Shown here piece after piece: positions 43,322 through 52,357 of a DNA stretch of 64,000 bases. Both the position numbers and the translations under genes were made by a program. The stretch is from Phycisphaerales bacterium (lineage in GTDB: Bacteria; Planctomycetota; Phycisphaerae; Phycisphaerales; UBA5793), in assembly GCA_020852515.1 (NCBI GenBank), contig JADZAS010000014.1, positions 62,001 through 126,000 on the forward strand. The letters run 5' to 3'. Positions within the stretch are counted from its first letter, which is position 1; every line of letters starts with the position of its first letter. The notes beneath the pieces were generated by a model. The model did no database searches. It was not told where the DNA came from and saw only the letters and a program-made list of their open reading frames with translations.

Positions 43322-46300
43322 CTATCGGCTGGGAGCATTCTCGGTGACCGGGCATCGCCTGGAGCGACGCTCATCGGCAACGTGTTCCCGGTACCGCTTC
43401 GAGCCTCGCTGTAGCACGCCTGTGCCGAAGCCGTTCAGGCCCGGTAGTCCGGGGATGGCGAAGGCGTCCGGTTCGTGCGAGGGGCGAGTGTCTTCGGCGT
43501 CGGAGACAGTCGGGTCGTCAGCAGAGCGCGCCTCTGCATGGCGACGAATGCGGGTGGTGACCGGCTCCTCCGCGTCGAGGCGGCGGGTGGCGCTCCGTTC
43601 GGCCGGCGTTTCGACGGTGTGGGCCGCCTTCAGTGTCTTGATCCCTTCGGCCAGTTCAGCGGCCGTCGATGCTGGAGTTCCGGTGGACGGCTCGGCCGTC
43701 ATGCCGGCGAGACTGGCCTTGAGCCGGTCGCGCAGCGCCGTCAGCTCGTCCTGGTAGGACTCGTGGTCGAAGGGCCTGCCGATGCGGGCCTGGTAGTCGC
43801 GGAGCTGCGACTCGGCGATGGAGCGGTCCTGGCGGAGCCGGGATATGTCGCTGTCGTAGCCGGCGCTGACGCGGTCGAGTGCGTTGAGGACGGCGCGCGG
43901 GCCGTGGCTGCCGCGGGTGAGCCGGTCCGTCCGGGTCGTGGCACCTTCGAGGTAGACCTCCGGCGGGAAGTGCGGGCTGAGCACAAGTCCAAAGCGCAGG
44001 CCCCGGTATGCGCCGAGCGGGACGCGCTGTTCCTCGCCGACGGTCTGCGGCAGCGCTTCCAGGCGCTTGCCGAGCACGGCCATTGCGTCCTCGCGCGGGA
44101 AGGCGCGCTCGCCGATGACGATGTCGTCGCCGGCGTGGGCGGTGACGGTCGCCCGGTCGGCGTCGAGGCTCGCTAACCGCTCGGAAAACCTCGCGATTCT
44201 GCCCGGCAGGTCGCCCACGTTGCGGCGGGCGACGTACTGCTCGTCGAGGTGGTTCTTCCGCAGCAGCGCCAGCCGCTGCAACTCGGCGTCGGCCTCGGCG
44301 AGCGTAAGCACGGCCGGATTGCCGGAGGCGATCGCCTTCACTTCCGCGTAGGAAAGTTCCTGCCCGCCCACGTCCTCGGCGCGGCGGGCGGCGTTGTGGC
44401 CGGTGATGACCTGGCCGATGAACCGGGCCTTGGTTTCGAGGGCCTGCCACATGTAGGCGTCGAACGAGCCTTCGGTGACGTAGCGGTACACGGCAACTTC
44501 TTCGTTGGTATTGCCCTGCCGCAGGATGCGGCCTTCGCGCTGCTCGACCTCGGCCGGCTTCCACGGGGCGTCCAGGTGATGCAGGGCGACCAGGCGCTGC
44601 TGCACGTTCGTGCCGGTGCCCATCTTCTGCGTGCTGCCGATCAGCACGCGGACCGTGCCGTTTCTCACCTTCTCGAAGAGGGCCTGCTTCTTCGCGTCGG
44701 AGTCGGCGTCGCCGATGGCGGCGACCTGTGAACGCGGGATGCCGGCCGCGACGAGCTTCTCCGTCACGTCGTCATAGACCGAGTAGCCCCACGGCGTCGG
44801 GTTGACGCCCATGTCGCAGAAGATCATCTGCGTGCCGCGCGTCGCGGCGGTCTTCTGCCAGATGTCGGCGACGTTCTCGACCAGGCGGTTGACCTTCGAG
44901 CCGGGGAAGTCGGTCGCGGAAGCCGAGAGCAGCCGCGCGTCGGTGGCGAGCTTGCGGCCGTCGGTGGTGATGGCCAGCGCATTGTCCTCGCGCGGGTCCA
45001 CCTTCTCCGTCCGCAGCCGCTCGTAACGCGCGACGAGCTGGTCCTGGAGGGTGTGCTGCTCGGCGGACATCGGACAGGCGACGACGATCGGCTTGCCGGT
45101 TTCGAGTTTCGGCGTCGGGAGGTTGAGCATCCCGGCGGTCTGCACGTCGGCAAACGCCCGGAACATCTGCTGGAGTTCCGGCAGGTTGGTGAACTTTGCG
45201 AACCGGCTGCGCGGGCGCAGCGACGCCCCGTCCGGCGAAATCTCCATCGTGTCGATGACTTCACCGAACGTGGCCGCCCAGGCGTCGAAGTGTTCCAGCC
45301 CACGGCTTTTGAGTCCCGCCGGGTCGAGGAAGCGCTGCATGGTGTACATCTCGACCATCGTGTTCGATACCGGCGTGCCGGTGGCGAAGGTGACGCCGTG
45401 GCCGGGATGCCGCTCGCCCAGGTAGCTCGCCTTCATGTACACGTCGAAGGCGCGTTCGCTGCCGCCGGTCTGGATGCCGGCGACGCGCTCCATCTTGGTC
45501 GGCGTCTCCAGGTTCTTGAAGTAGTGGGCCTCGTCGATGAAGACGTGGTCCACGCCGAGCTCGTCGAAGACGAGGCCGTCGTCCTTCTTCTCGCGGGCCA
45601 GCAGGTCTTTCAGGCGCTCGACGCGCGCCGCCTTCTGCTTCTCGATCTGCTTGATGATGTTGCGGTTCGACCCCTTGGCGCCGGCGTGCTCGATCAGCAA
45701 CCGGTCGTACTCGGCGATCTGTTCGGTCAGAAACTTCTCCTGGTACTCCCGCGACATGCCGATGCGCTCGAACGACGAATGCGTGACGAGGATGCCGTCC
45801 CAGTCGGCGCTGGCGATCTTGGCGGTGAGCAGCTTGCGCCGGTCGCGGCGCAGGTCGTCCTTGGTGGCGACGAGCAGTTTCGCGTTGGGATAGAGTTGCA
45901 TGAACTCGCGGGCGAACTGCTCCAGCAGGTGGTTGGGCACGACGTACATCGGCTTGCGGATGAGCCCCGCCTGCTTCATCTTCATGCCGGTGGCGGCCAT
46001 CGTGAACGTCTTGCCGGCGCCGACGGCGTGAGCCAAGAGCGTGTTGCCCGCGCTCATGCCGCGCCACACCGCGTCGCACTGGTGCGGGCGGAGCGTGATC
46101 GCCTGGTTCATGCCGGGGAAGTCGAGATGCGCGCCGTCGAAGAGGCGCGGCCGCAGGTTGTTGTAGGTGTCGTTGTAGATGCGGACCAGCCGCTCGGTGC
46201 GTTCGGGATCGGCGAAGACCCAGGCGCGGAAGCGCTCCTTGATGAGCTTCTGCTTCTCGCGGGCGGCCATCGTCTCGTCCTGGTTGACGACGCGCTCTTC

Positions 46301-48586
46301 CCTGTCGCCGTGGTCGATCACGTCGTAGATGGTCGGCGACTTCATGTTGAGCGCCAGTTCCAGCAGCCACGTGCCGTTGGCGCGGCCGGTGCCGTAGTCG
46401 GAGGTGGCGGCAACGGACTGCTTCGCCGCGTAGCCGGCGTCGAGATTCCACACAGCGTCCTTGGCAAGGTGCGCCACGGGCACGGCTTCGGGCGCAACAT
46501 GGAACAACTCGGCCGCGAACGCCTGGATGTCGCTTGCGGGTATCCACGGCGCGCCGAGATTCGCGTCGATGTCGCCGGGCAGCACGTCCTCGGGCTGCAC
46601 GCGGCGCAATGCCTCGGCGTTGCGGGCGTATTTCGGGCCGGCTCGTTCGGCCACGGCGAGCTTGTGGCGGACGTTGCCCGACAGGTACTCGTCGGCCGTC
46701 CGCCACTGCTTCGACTCCGGGTCGTGGTAGATCAGGTCGCCCAGTTCGGCGATGACCTGCTGTTCCGGTTTCCCGTACAGCGCGGCGATGAACGGCAGGT
46801 CAACCCTGCCCTTCTGGTTGAGCGAGACGAGCAGCCCTTCCTCGGCGCTTCGGACCTGCGTGACGGGCGGAGTGCGGCCGACCACGTCGCGGCTCATGAT
46901 CGCGGCCTTGGCCGCCTTGCCGGTGACCTCGTCGTAGTCTTCCAGCGACATGACCAGCATGGCGTCCGGGTCTTCGATGAACTTCACGAGGTTGGGCCGG
47001 CGGCGGATGACGCTGCCGTCGCGCGTCTCGCTGAAGCTGGTCTTGTTGATCGGGCCGTAGGCGCGCACGAACCGGTCGTAGGCGAGGTTCAGTTCGCGGC
47101 GGGCCTCGTCGCGGTGTTCCGCAGGCCAGCCCTCGTTCTGCGACGCAAGCACGCGGCGGGCGCGGTCGCGGATGTCGATGAGCGCCGCCATGCGCTTACC
47201 GGTCAGCGTGCCGCCTGCCTTCAGTGCCGCGCCGCCGTGGACGACGGGGACGGCCTGGCCGCCGGCGACCTGGTAGATGCCGCGGTCCTCGCCGACGAAG
47301 AAACTGCCCTCGTCGATGTGGCGCTCGGGCGGCGGCGGCGTGAATCCGCCTTCGCCAAGGCTCCGGCCTGACGAGCGTCCTGGTTCTGGCGTCGCCAGGA
47401 TCGGAGTGAACTGCGGCAGTCGCTGAATGGCGTCGTTGAGTCTCGCGGCAAGGTCGCCGCCGCCGCGGACGCTGTAGCCCTCGCCGTAGAGCGTGTCCTT
47501 GCGGCTCCACTCGCCCAGCACCATCTCCGGGTGATTCAGGAAGTAACGGTTGACCGGGACTACCACGCCCTCGACGGCAAGCGGCGCAACGCACAGCCAG
47601 TCGGGGTCTACGTGATGCTCCGGCTCGCCAAGGGCGCGTTTGCGAAGAAACAGGATGTCGGTGACGACGGACGTGCCCTCGCGCTTGAAGGCATCGGACG
47701 GCAGGCGTATCGCCCCGACGAAATCGGCCTTGGAGGCGAGGGACTCGCGGAGCGCGGCGTTCTGCTTGTCGAGGGTGAAGTGCGACGTGACCACGGCGAG
47801 CACGCCGCCGGGCTTGAGCGCGTCCACGGACTTGGCGATGAAGTAGTCGTGCAGAGCGAGCTTCCGCCCGTGATAGTCGAGCCGGATGTCGGCGAAGGGG
47901 ACGTTGCCGACCACGGCGTCGATGCCGCCCTCGGGGAGCTTGGTGTCGCGGAAGTTCTCGATGCGGATGTCGTGCTGCGGGTGCAGCGCCCGGGCGATAC
48001 GCCCGGAAACCGAATCCAGCTCGACGCCGATGAAGCGCCGGCGGCCGCTTCCCTGCCGCATGAACTTGCCGATGCCGCAGCCCGGTTCGAGCACCAGGGC
48101 GTCGTCGGGTGCGCCCAATCGCCCGATGGCGTCGTGAATAGCCGCGATGACGGTGGGCGAGGTGTAGAAGGCGTTGAATGTGGTCCGCTTGGCGCTCTCG
48201 TACTCCTCGGGAGACAGCAGCGCCTTCAGCTCCTCGCCGAGCACCTGCCAACCGGCGTCTTTGAACCGCCCGGTCACCGGGTCGGGGAAGATCGAAAGCG
48301 CCACCGGGCCGAAGCCGGGGAACCTGGCGAGGATGCGCTTCTCGTCGGCCGTTGCCGGCCGCCCTTCCCGCTCAACCGCCTGCAATGTGCGGATGGCGGC
48401 GAGGATGTCGCGGGCCTTCTCCTTCTCGCCGCTGGCGATTTGGACGACCGGGGCGGGCGTGTCGCCGGGTGATTGGTCTTCGGCCTCGGCGGGATGCGGA
48501 GTCTCGACGGCAGGTCCAGCATCATGAACCGGCCGTGGCGCCGGCGGCGGCAGGTCCCACAGCGTCGGGGCGCGACGCGCCTTCAG
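43322..48586 (-). CDS. Giant N6-methylase/SNF2-type helicase of plasmids and ICEs
   Basis: About 1754 residues. The N-terminal third has an AdoMet methylase: motif I LEPGCGIGKFMRQG and motif IV-like VVGNVPFADI (NVPF instead of NPPF/Y). The helicase has Walker A AHAVGAGKTFTMAATG, motif II HVFIDEAHYFKNL, and motif VI EQREGRILRQGNTNEE. The C-terminal region contains long coiled coils. This family is typical of conjugative plasmids and ICEs, where it probably protects or processes element DNA. The frame has no ATG/GTG near its beginning: a CTG at 48586 overlaps the stop of the upstream small gene (cTGA), so the start is uncertain; the frame extends open to 49018 as a shadow. Confidence 0.82.
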   Translation of the reverse strand: MKARRAPTLWDLPPPAPRPVHDAGPAVETPHPAEAEDQSPGDTPAPVVQIASGEKEKARDILAAIRTLQAVEREGRPATADEKRILARFPGFGPVALSIFPDPVTGRFKDAGWQVLGEELKALLSPEEYESAKRTTFNAFYTSPTVIAAIHDAIGRLGAPDDALVLEPGCGIGKFMRQGSGRRRFIGVELDSVSGRIARALHPQHDIRIENFRDTKLPEGGIDAVVGNVPFADIRLDYHGRKLALHDYFIAKSVDALKPGGVLAVVTSHFTLDKQNAALRESLASKADFVGAIRLPSDAFKREGTSVVTDILFLRKRALGEPEHHVDPDWLCVAPLAVEGVVVPVNRYFLNHPEMVLGEWSRKDTLYGEGYSVRGGGDLAARLNDAIQRLPQFTPILATPEPGRSSGRSLGEGGFTPPPPERHIDEGSFFVGEDRGIYQVAGGQAVPVVHGGAALKAGGTLTGKRMAALIDIRDRARRVLASQNEGWPAEHRDEARRELNLAYDRFVRAYGPINKTSFSETRDGSVIRRRPNLVKFIEDPDAMLVMSLEDYDEVTGKAAKAAIMSRDVVGRTPPVTQVRSAEEGLLVSLNQKGRVDLPFIAALYGKPEQQVIAELGDLIYHDPESKQWRTADEYLSGNVRHKLAVAERAGPKYARNAEALRRVQPEDVLPGDIDANLGAPWIPASDIQAFAAELFHVAPEAVPVAHLAKDAVWNLDAGYAAKQSVAATSDYGTGRANGTWLLELALNMKSPTIYDVIDHGDREERVVNQDETMAAREKQKLIKERFRAWVFADPERTERLVRIYNDTYNNLRPRLFDGAHLDFPGMNQAITLRPHQCDAVWRGMSAGNTLLAHAVGAGKTFTMAATGMKMKQAGLIRKPMYVVPNHLLEQFAREFMQLYPNAKLLVATKDDLRRDRRKLLTAKIASADWDGILVTHSSFERIGMSREYQEKFLTEQIAEYDRLLIEHAGAKGSNRNIIKQIEKQKAARVERLKDLLAREKKDDGLVFDELGVDHVFIDEAHYFKNLETPTKMERVAGIQTGGSERAFDVYMKASYLGERHPGHGVTFATGTPVSNTMVEMYTMQRFLDPAGLKSRGLEHFDAWAATFGEVIDTMEISPDGASLRPRSRFAKFTNLPELQQMFRAFADVQTAGMLNLPTPKLETGKPIVVACPMSAEQHTLQDQLVARYERLRTEKVDPREDNALAITTDGRKLATDARLLSASATDFPGSKVNRLVENVADIWQKTAATRGTQMIFCDMGVNPTPWGYSVYDDVTEKLVAAGIPRSQVAAIGDADSDAKKQALFEKVRNGTVRVLIGSTQKMGTGTNVQQRLVALHHLDAPWKPAEVEQREGRILRQGNTNEEVAVYRYVTEGSFDAYMWQALETKARFIGQVITGHNAARRAEDVGGQELSYAEVKAIASGNPAVLTLAEADAELQRLALLRKNHLDEQYVARRNVGDLPGRIARFSERLASLDADRATVTAHAGDDIVIGERAFPREDAMAVLGKRLEALPQTVGEEQRVPLGAYRGLRFGLVLSPHFPPEVYLEGATTRTDRLTRGSHGPRAVLNALDRVSAGYDSDISRLRQDRSIAESQLRDYQARIGRPFDHESYQDELTALRDRLKASLAGMTAEPSTGTPASTAAELAEGIKTLKAAHTVETPAERSATRRLDAEEPVTTRIRRHAEARSADDPTVSDAEDTRPSHEPDAFAIPGLPGLNGFGTGVLQRGSKRYREHVADERRSRRCPVTENAPSR

Positions 48587-48900
48587 CCGCGCAACGTGAG
48601 ACTGCGGACGAACGCCATCGCGGCGTCCAGCGAGAGCTGCCCCTGCCCGCTGGCCGGAAACGCGGCCTGCAAACGATGCTCCATCTCCGCCGCCGCGATC
48701 TCCATCGCCGCGCTCGCCGCCTGGGCCGGGTCGAGTTCCGGCTTCGTCGCCGCCAACTCGTGCTTCAGTTCCTCGTGCCGGGCCTTGAGCGCCGTCGCCA
48801 GCGTCTCGGTCGCCGCCAGCAGCATCCGGCCGCGGCGGAGTTGCTCGTGCAGCGGCGGCGCGCTCTGCAGGAGTTCGAGGATGATCGTCTTGTACGGCAT
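48583..48900 (-). CDS. Small helical protein coupled to the giant methylase/helicase
   Basis: A 105-residue, almost entirely helical protein (TIILELLQSAPPLHEQLRRGRMLLAATETLATALKARHEEL; AASAAMEIAAAEMEHRLQAAF). AAGGAG lies 7 bases before the ATG at 48900. Helical small proteins directly upstream of the giant helicase are a common arrangement in plasmid/ICE backbones. It ends in TGA overlapping the presumed CTG start of the next gene, suggesting translational coupling. Function unknown. Confidence 0.75.
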   Translation of the reverse strand: MPYKTIILELLQSAPPLHEQLRRGRMLLAATETLATALKARHEELKHELAATKPELDPAQAASAAMEIAAAEMEHRLQAAFPASGQGQLSLDAAMAFVRSLTLRG

Positions 48901-49262
48901 GGGGTTCTCCTTCCTGTTGCTGCGGTGCGTCCTCCAGGGCGACGGCTGTGTCGCTCCCGTTGAGCGGGAAGAGCAGCGGTGTTTCTCGTCCGGGGCGCCA
49001 CTTCCTGCGCATGGTCACAGCGGCGCAGCTATGCCCGGCCCGTGCCGTCCCGTCCGGCGGCGCGCAGTAGCGTCACTGCCTGCCCGGGCAGCGCTCAGGG
49101 GCACGGCCACGGGGGGAATGACGGATGATTCGATGCACGCGGGGCAGGAATGACGGGGCATGGAGTCGATGGTGTGAGTTGCGGCGTACTCCCATGCCAC
49201 ACTCTGGCCGACGAATCAACCCCAAACTGCATCGCTCGCGGACCGCCTCGGTGTGCGGCGGG
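48901..49262. other. Intergenic, no gene seen
   Basis: A 362-base stretch upstream of the small helical protein gene, presumably holding the promoter for the 5.6-kb methylase/helicase transcript. No clear hexamers, hairpin or gene recognised. Confidence 0.35.
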
Positions 49263-49538
49263 TCAGCGGCGACGTACCGAGCGGATGATCGCCAGCGGGT
49301 CGTCCCATTCCAGCGCCTCGCACCAGTCGAGGAACTCGATGGGGTCGAGCCGGCGCTGGCCGGTCAGGGTCTTGTGAACCGTGGTCCTCGGGCGGTCAAG
49401 GCGCTCGGCGAGCGCCCGCACCGAGAGGCCCAGCTCGTCCGCCCTTTCGTGGATGAGCCGGGCGAGGCCCTGGTACGCGGAGTGCTGTAGGGGCTGCTTG
49501 GTGGGCAGTAGACGCTTTTTGCCGCGGGTGGTTGCCAC
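49263..49538 (-). CDS. Small HTH (XRE-type) protein
   Basis: About 91 residues from the GTG at 49538; a TTG at 49574 is an alternative. The C-terminal two-thirds form a Cro/C1 HTH: LARLIHERADELGLSVRALAERLDRPRTTVHKTLTGQRRLDPIEF, then LDWCEALEWDDPLAII. A probable repressor of its own promoter and of the divergent PEP-CTERM genes. A perfect palindrome lies just upstream at 49577-49591. Confidence 0.65.
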   Translation of the reverse strand: MATTRGKKRLLPTKQPLQHSAYQGLARLIHERADELGLSVRALAERLDRPRTTVHKTLTGQRRLDPIEFLDWCEALEWDDPLAIIRSVRRR

Positions 49539-49576
49539 ATCCCAATCAGAGCGGCTATACTCGGGTGTCCCCAAAA

Positions 49577-49591
49577 CGCGGACAGTCCGCG
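49577..49591. promoter_or_regulatory. Perfect palindrome CGCGGAC-A-GTCCGCG
   Basis: A 7-bp inverted repeat with one central base, between the divergent HTH gene (49538, minus) and the PEP-CTERM gene (49649, plus). Candidate operator for the adjacent HTH protein. Confidence 0.45.
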
Positions 49592-49648
49592 CGGGCGTGC
49601 CGCGACGGAATCTGCCGCCTTGTCCCCGATGCCCAGGAGAGAAAGAAC

Positions 49649-50287
49649 ATGCGGCTCGGATTCGTTATCGCCGTCATCGCCATGCTCGCCCCTTACGCCT
49701 CCGCCGACATCATCGAGGTCGGCGGGGCGGCTGTCCTTGCGGAGCCGCCCGCCAACATCGCGCTCAACCAGTGGGAGAGCGATACCGAGATCCGCGGCTT
49801 CTTCGAGCGGCAGACCGTGCTGTTCTCGGACCTGGCCCTGGACCACGTCAACACCGGGCTGGTCGATCACGAGTCGCTGCTCGTGCCGGGCCTCGTCTCC
49901 GTCGGGACGGCGGTGCAGAGCTACCTGTTCCACGCCGACTCGGTGGCGGGCTTCGATGCCCTGCTTTCCGGCTACGTCGTCTTCGACCAGCCGATCCTGG
50001 GCGTGCTGATTCATACGGCCTCGATGAACGGCACCGACGACTTCCTCGGGCGGCCGGGCGTGACCTACGGAAACAGCCCCGGCCGGCGGCTGGAACTGCC
50101 CCCCGGCTCGCTGGATACCTTCGAGATTTCCGGCGACCGGACGCGGCTGGACTTCACATTGAAGTTCGACGCGGCGTACGACGAGATTCGCATCGTTACC
50201 GCCGCCGTGCCCGAGCCGGGTTCGCTGGCGCTGCTCTCCCTGGTCGGCTTCGCTGGCCTGCGACGAAGGCGGGAGGCGCGGCGATGA
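49649..50287 (+). CDS. PEP-CTERM sorting domain protein
   Basis: A 212-residue secreted protein. The signal peptide is MRLGFVIAVIAMLAPYASA, starting at the ATG at 49649 with AGGAG upstream. A beta-rich exported domain follows (GYVVFDQPILGVLIHTASMN). The C-terminal PEP-CTERM tail is VPEPGSLALLSLVGFAGLRRRREARR in pattern: PEP motif, hydrophobic helix, Arg cluster. Exosortase would recognise and cleave the tail to release or anchor the protein. PEP-CTERM proteins are common in planctomycetes. Its stop overlaps the next start as ATGA. Confidence 0.85.
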   Translation: MRLGFVIAVIAMLAPYASADIIEVGGAAVLAEPPANIALNQWESDTEIRGFFERQTVLFSDLALDHVNTGLVDHESLLVPGLVSVGTAVQSYLFHADSVAGFDALLSGYVVFDQPILGVLIHTASMNGTDDFLGRPGVTYGNSPGRRLELPPGSLDTFEISGDRTRLDFTLKFDAAYDEIRIVTAAVPEPGSLALLSLVGFAGLRRRREARR

Positions 50288-50754
50288 GCGCGGAACCCAG
50301 ATCTTCCGGCAGTCAGCTTCCAGGCGGGCCGGTGACCCCGGCTCCGTTTGCTCCCGTCGAATCCGAGAGCAGGCTTGCGTGCGCGTTCGATTGGTTCCTG
50401 ATCATCATGAGCCAGGGCGTCATTCCCCTGGCGCTGGTAGGGGTGGTCATCTACTTCCTCGTCAGCCTGGGCATCCCGTGGGCGTCTGACGCCTCCACGC
50501 GCTATCGCCTGTCGGGAACATGGCACGTCGCCGGCAGCTTCGCCGACTGGAGGTTCGGCCGCGACGGGACGTGGACGGAGGATGCCCTCATCGACACGCA
50601 AGGCTCCTACACCCTTCTGGACGACGACCGCATCCGTATCAAGGGGTTGCTCGGAGCGACGATGGATTTCGAGTACACGTTCGACGATGAGGGCTTGCTG
50701 CTGAAAGGCGACAGCGGCACGCCGTTCAGTTTCCGGTTGAGGCGGAAGGACTGA
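50284..50754 (+). CDS. Single-TM protein with lipocalin-like or beta-barrel domain
   Basis: A 156-residue protein. A Ser/Pro-rich N-terminus is followed by one membrane segment (FLIIMSQGVIPLALVGVVIYFLVSLGI, about 37-63). The exposed domain is strand-rich (RLSGTWHVAGSFADWRFGRDGTW ... YTLLDDDRIRIKG ... SFRLRRKD), a pattern seen in small lipocalin-like or DUF5640-like domains that begin G-x-W. Translationally coupled to the PEP-CTERM gene by ATGA, so the two may act together at the cell surface. Family not certain. Confidence 0.65.
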   Translation: MSAEPRSSGSQLPGGPVTPAPFAPVESESRLACAFDWFLIIMSQGVIPLALVGVVIYFLVSLGIPWASDASTRYRLSGTWHVAGSFADWRFGRDGTWTEDALIDTQGSYTLLDDDRIRIKGLLGATMDFEYTFDDEGLLLKGDSGTPFSFRLRRKD

Positions 50755-51036
50755 CCCGATTGCCGGACGATCTGTTTCCTGCATCAGCGACATTCCGCGA
50801 GTAATCGCCTCTGAATGGCCAAAGAGCATCTCCGGGCGACGACATGGCCTCGAAGTCGATTCCTCGCTTCTACGGGCGTCTATTGAGGCCGGGAACCATG
50901 CCACGCGCTCGAACCCTTCCCTGAATGCCAAACGGGCTTCTCCGCGACGTGAAGCCGTTGCGGCTTGCTCAGCCAGGGCAACCCTCCCGTCTACCGGCGG
51001 TGCATTCTGGCTGCGGCTGCTGCGGTTTTCGTGGCG

Positions 51037-51236
51037 TTATCCACAGCCGGCGCGGTTCTTCCGATGAGGCGTGCGAGCCGCCGCCTCGGCCAGCGCGGTC
51101 GGGGCGCGCTCGGCGGCGGTCCCGGTGCTTTGTATTGGAATATAAGAAAGAGGCAGGGGTGCAAGTCGTTGATCTTGCTCGATCTGAACCGTCACGATCT
51201 GTCGGGCGACCGTCACAACTGGTCGGTGCACCGTCA
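51037..51236. other. Candidate replication origin (DnaA box, AT-rich patch, iterons)
   Basis: Upstream of the RepL-like gene lie, in order, a perfect DnaA box TTATCCACA (51037-51045), an AT-rich patch TGTATTGGAATATAAGAAA (about 51131-51149) standing out in GC-rich DNA, and 21-bp iterons (51188-51236). This is the standard layout of an iteron-controlled plasmid origin: initiator binding, DnaA binding, melting region. Function is inferred from arrangement. Confidence 0.65.
51188..51236 (+). repeat. 21-bp direct repeats (iterons)
   Basis: ACCGTCA occurs at 51188, 51209 and 51230, exactly 21 bases apart. The first two units are ACCGTCACgAtCTGTCGGGCG and ACCGTCACaAcTGGTCGGTGC; the third is partial. 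Two helical turns of spacing puts all copies on one DNA face, as expected for initiator-binding iterons. Confidence 0.7.
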
Positions 51237-51274
51237 GAAAGCCCTTGCGCTTCTGTCGGTCATCTGCCAGTGTG

Positions 51275-51292
51275 TTGTCTGACTACAGACAA
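51275..51292 (+). promoter_or_regulatory. Inverted repeat operator before the initiator gene
   Basis: TTGTCTG-acta-CAGACAA, a perfect 7-bp inverted repeat ending 16 bases before the ATG of the RepL-like gene. The position suits autorepression by the initiator dimer or another plasmid repressor. Confidence 0.6.
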
Positions 51293-51307
51293 AAATGGAG
51301 GGCGAAA

Positions 51308-52042
51308 ATGACGGATGATCGACAGGGTACGGCGCTGGCCGCGAGAGGCGCGGCAACCGCCGGAGGCGCGAACCAGATCAGCACGAAACGCGGCTTCCCG
51401 GTCTACCGCACCAACCCGAGCGTGCCCGCGTCCAACGGCATGACGACGCGCACCAAGCGCTTCCATGTGCCCGGCGGCAAGGGCTCGGTGATCGTGGACC
51501 ACAGCAGCGGCGAGATCAAGGGCATCGGCGGCATGGGCTTCTGGTGGGAGGAGGAAGTCGATAGCAGTCGCTTCGTCAAGCTCTTCCTCGACGGCATCAA
51601 GCAGGCGGCCGGTCTGTCGAAGACGGGCATGCAGGTCTTCGAGCTGGTCTACCACCAGATGCGGGCCAATCCCGGCTCGGACGAAATCAAGCTCAACCAG
51701 TACCTCGCCAAGGACCACGGCATCAACGACCGCACGTACCAGCGCGGCGTGCGTGAGCTGCTCGAAAAGGAGTTCCTCTACCGCAGCCCGAGCGACGGCG
51801 TGTTCTTCGTCAACATCCGTTTCATGTTCAACGGCGACCGACTGGCCTTCGTCCGCTCGTACCACCTCAAGGGTTCGAGCCGGCAGCAGGAACTGCAACT
51901 GGACGCGGCGCCGTCCCTCCCCTCGCCCTCGGAAGCTCCGCCGGCGCGACTCGAAGTGCCGCAGGCGACCGACGTTGCCGATGCCGGCGACGCTGCGGTC
52001 GATAGCGCCAGTGTTGTCGCTCCGGGTGATCAGGAGAGATAA
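51308..52042 (+). CDS. RepL-like plasmid replication initiator (winged helix)
   Basis: A 244-residue protein from the ATG at 51308 with GGAGGG upstream. The middle shows a winged-helix pattern: LSKTGMQVFELVYHQMRAN, EIKLNQYLAKDHGINDRTYQRGVRELLEKEFLYRS, and FFVNIRFMFNGDRLAFVRSY, which resembles RepL-type initiators (xxFFVNPxxMFNGDR). The C-terminal 50 residues are Pro/Ala-rich and disordered. Iterons, a DnaA box and an AT-rich patch lie directly upstream, and partition genes converge on it. It overlaps the 3' end of the minus-strand RHH gene by 13 bases. Confidence 0.72.
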   Translation: MTDDRQGTALAARGAATAGGANQISTKRGFPVYRTNPSVPASNGMTTRTKRFHVPGGKGSVIVDHSSGEIKGIGGMGFWWEEEVDSSRFVKLFLDGIKQAAGLSKTGMQVFELVYHQMRANPGSDEIKLNQYLAKDHGINDRTYQRGVRELLEKEFLYRSPSDGVFFVNIRFMFNGDRLAFVRSYHLKGSSRQQELQLDAAPSLPSPSEAPPARLEVPQATDVADAGDAAVDSASVVAPGDQER

Positions 52043-52344
52043 CCGTTCGAGCGCAGCCACGGCTCGATGGCCTGCTCCAGGATGTCCTGCAATGTGTTCG
52101 GCTCGACGCCTTTCAACTGCCGCTCCAGCGAGGCGCGCTTGAGCGCCTTGGCGTAGTCGTCACGGATGCGCGTGCTGAGCGATACGCGGTTGATGACCGG
52201 CGCGGCAGGAACCTGCGTTTGCGGTTTGATTTCCGGCGGCGCCGCGCCGGGCTTCCCCTCGTACACGAACTCGCGTGCGACCACGGTGTCCACCTTCGGG
52301 GTGGCCTTGAGTCCCTCGGCGAGTGAGCGGCGTTCGGCGGCCAT
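52030..52344 (-). CDS. Partition partner, ribbon-helix-helix-like DNA-binding protein
   Basis: A 104-residue protein from the ATG at 52344, preceded by GGGGAGGGG. The N-terminal half is basic and Pro-rich (flexible). The C-terminal half has the strand RVSLSTRIRDDYAKALKRAS and the two helices LKGVEPNTLQDILEQAIEPWLRSN, like the RHH fold of ParG/Omega-type partition proteins. It follows parA by 13 bases on the same strand. It would bind the repeats upstream of parA and stimulate the ParA ATPase. Confidence 0.7.
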   Translation of the reverse strand: MAAERRSLAEGLKATPKVDTVVAREFVYEGKPGAAPPEIKPQTQVPAAPVINRVSLSTRIRDDYAKALKRASLERQLKGVEPNTLQDILEQAIEPWLRSNGYLS

Positions 52345-52357
52345 GCGTCCCCTCCCC

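Noticed and set aside
45053-47371. 772-codon plus-strand frame opposite the giant methylase/helicase
   Set aside because: No recognisable motif and complete overlap with a well-supported gene; shadow.
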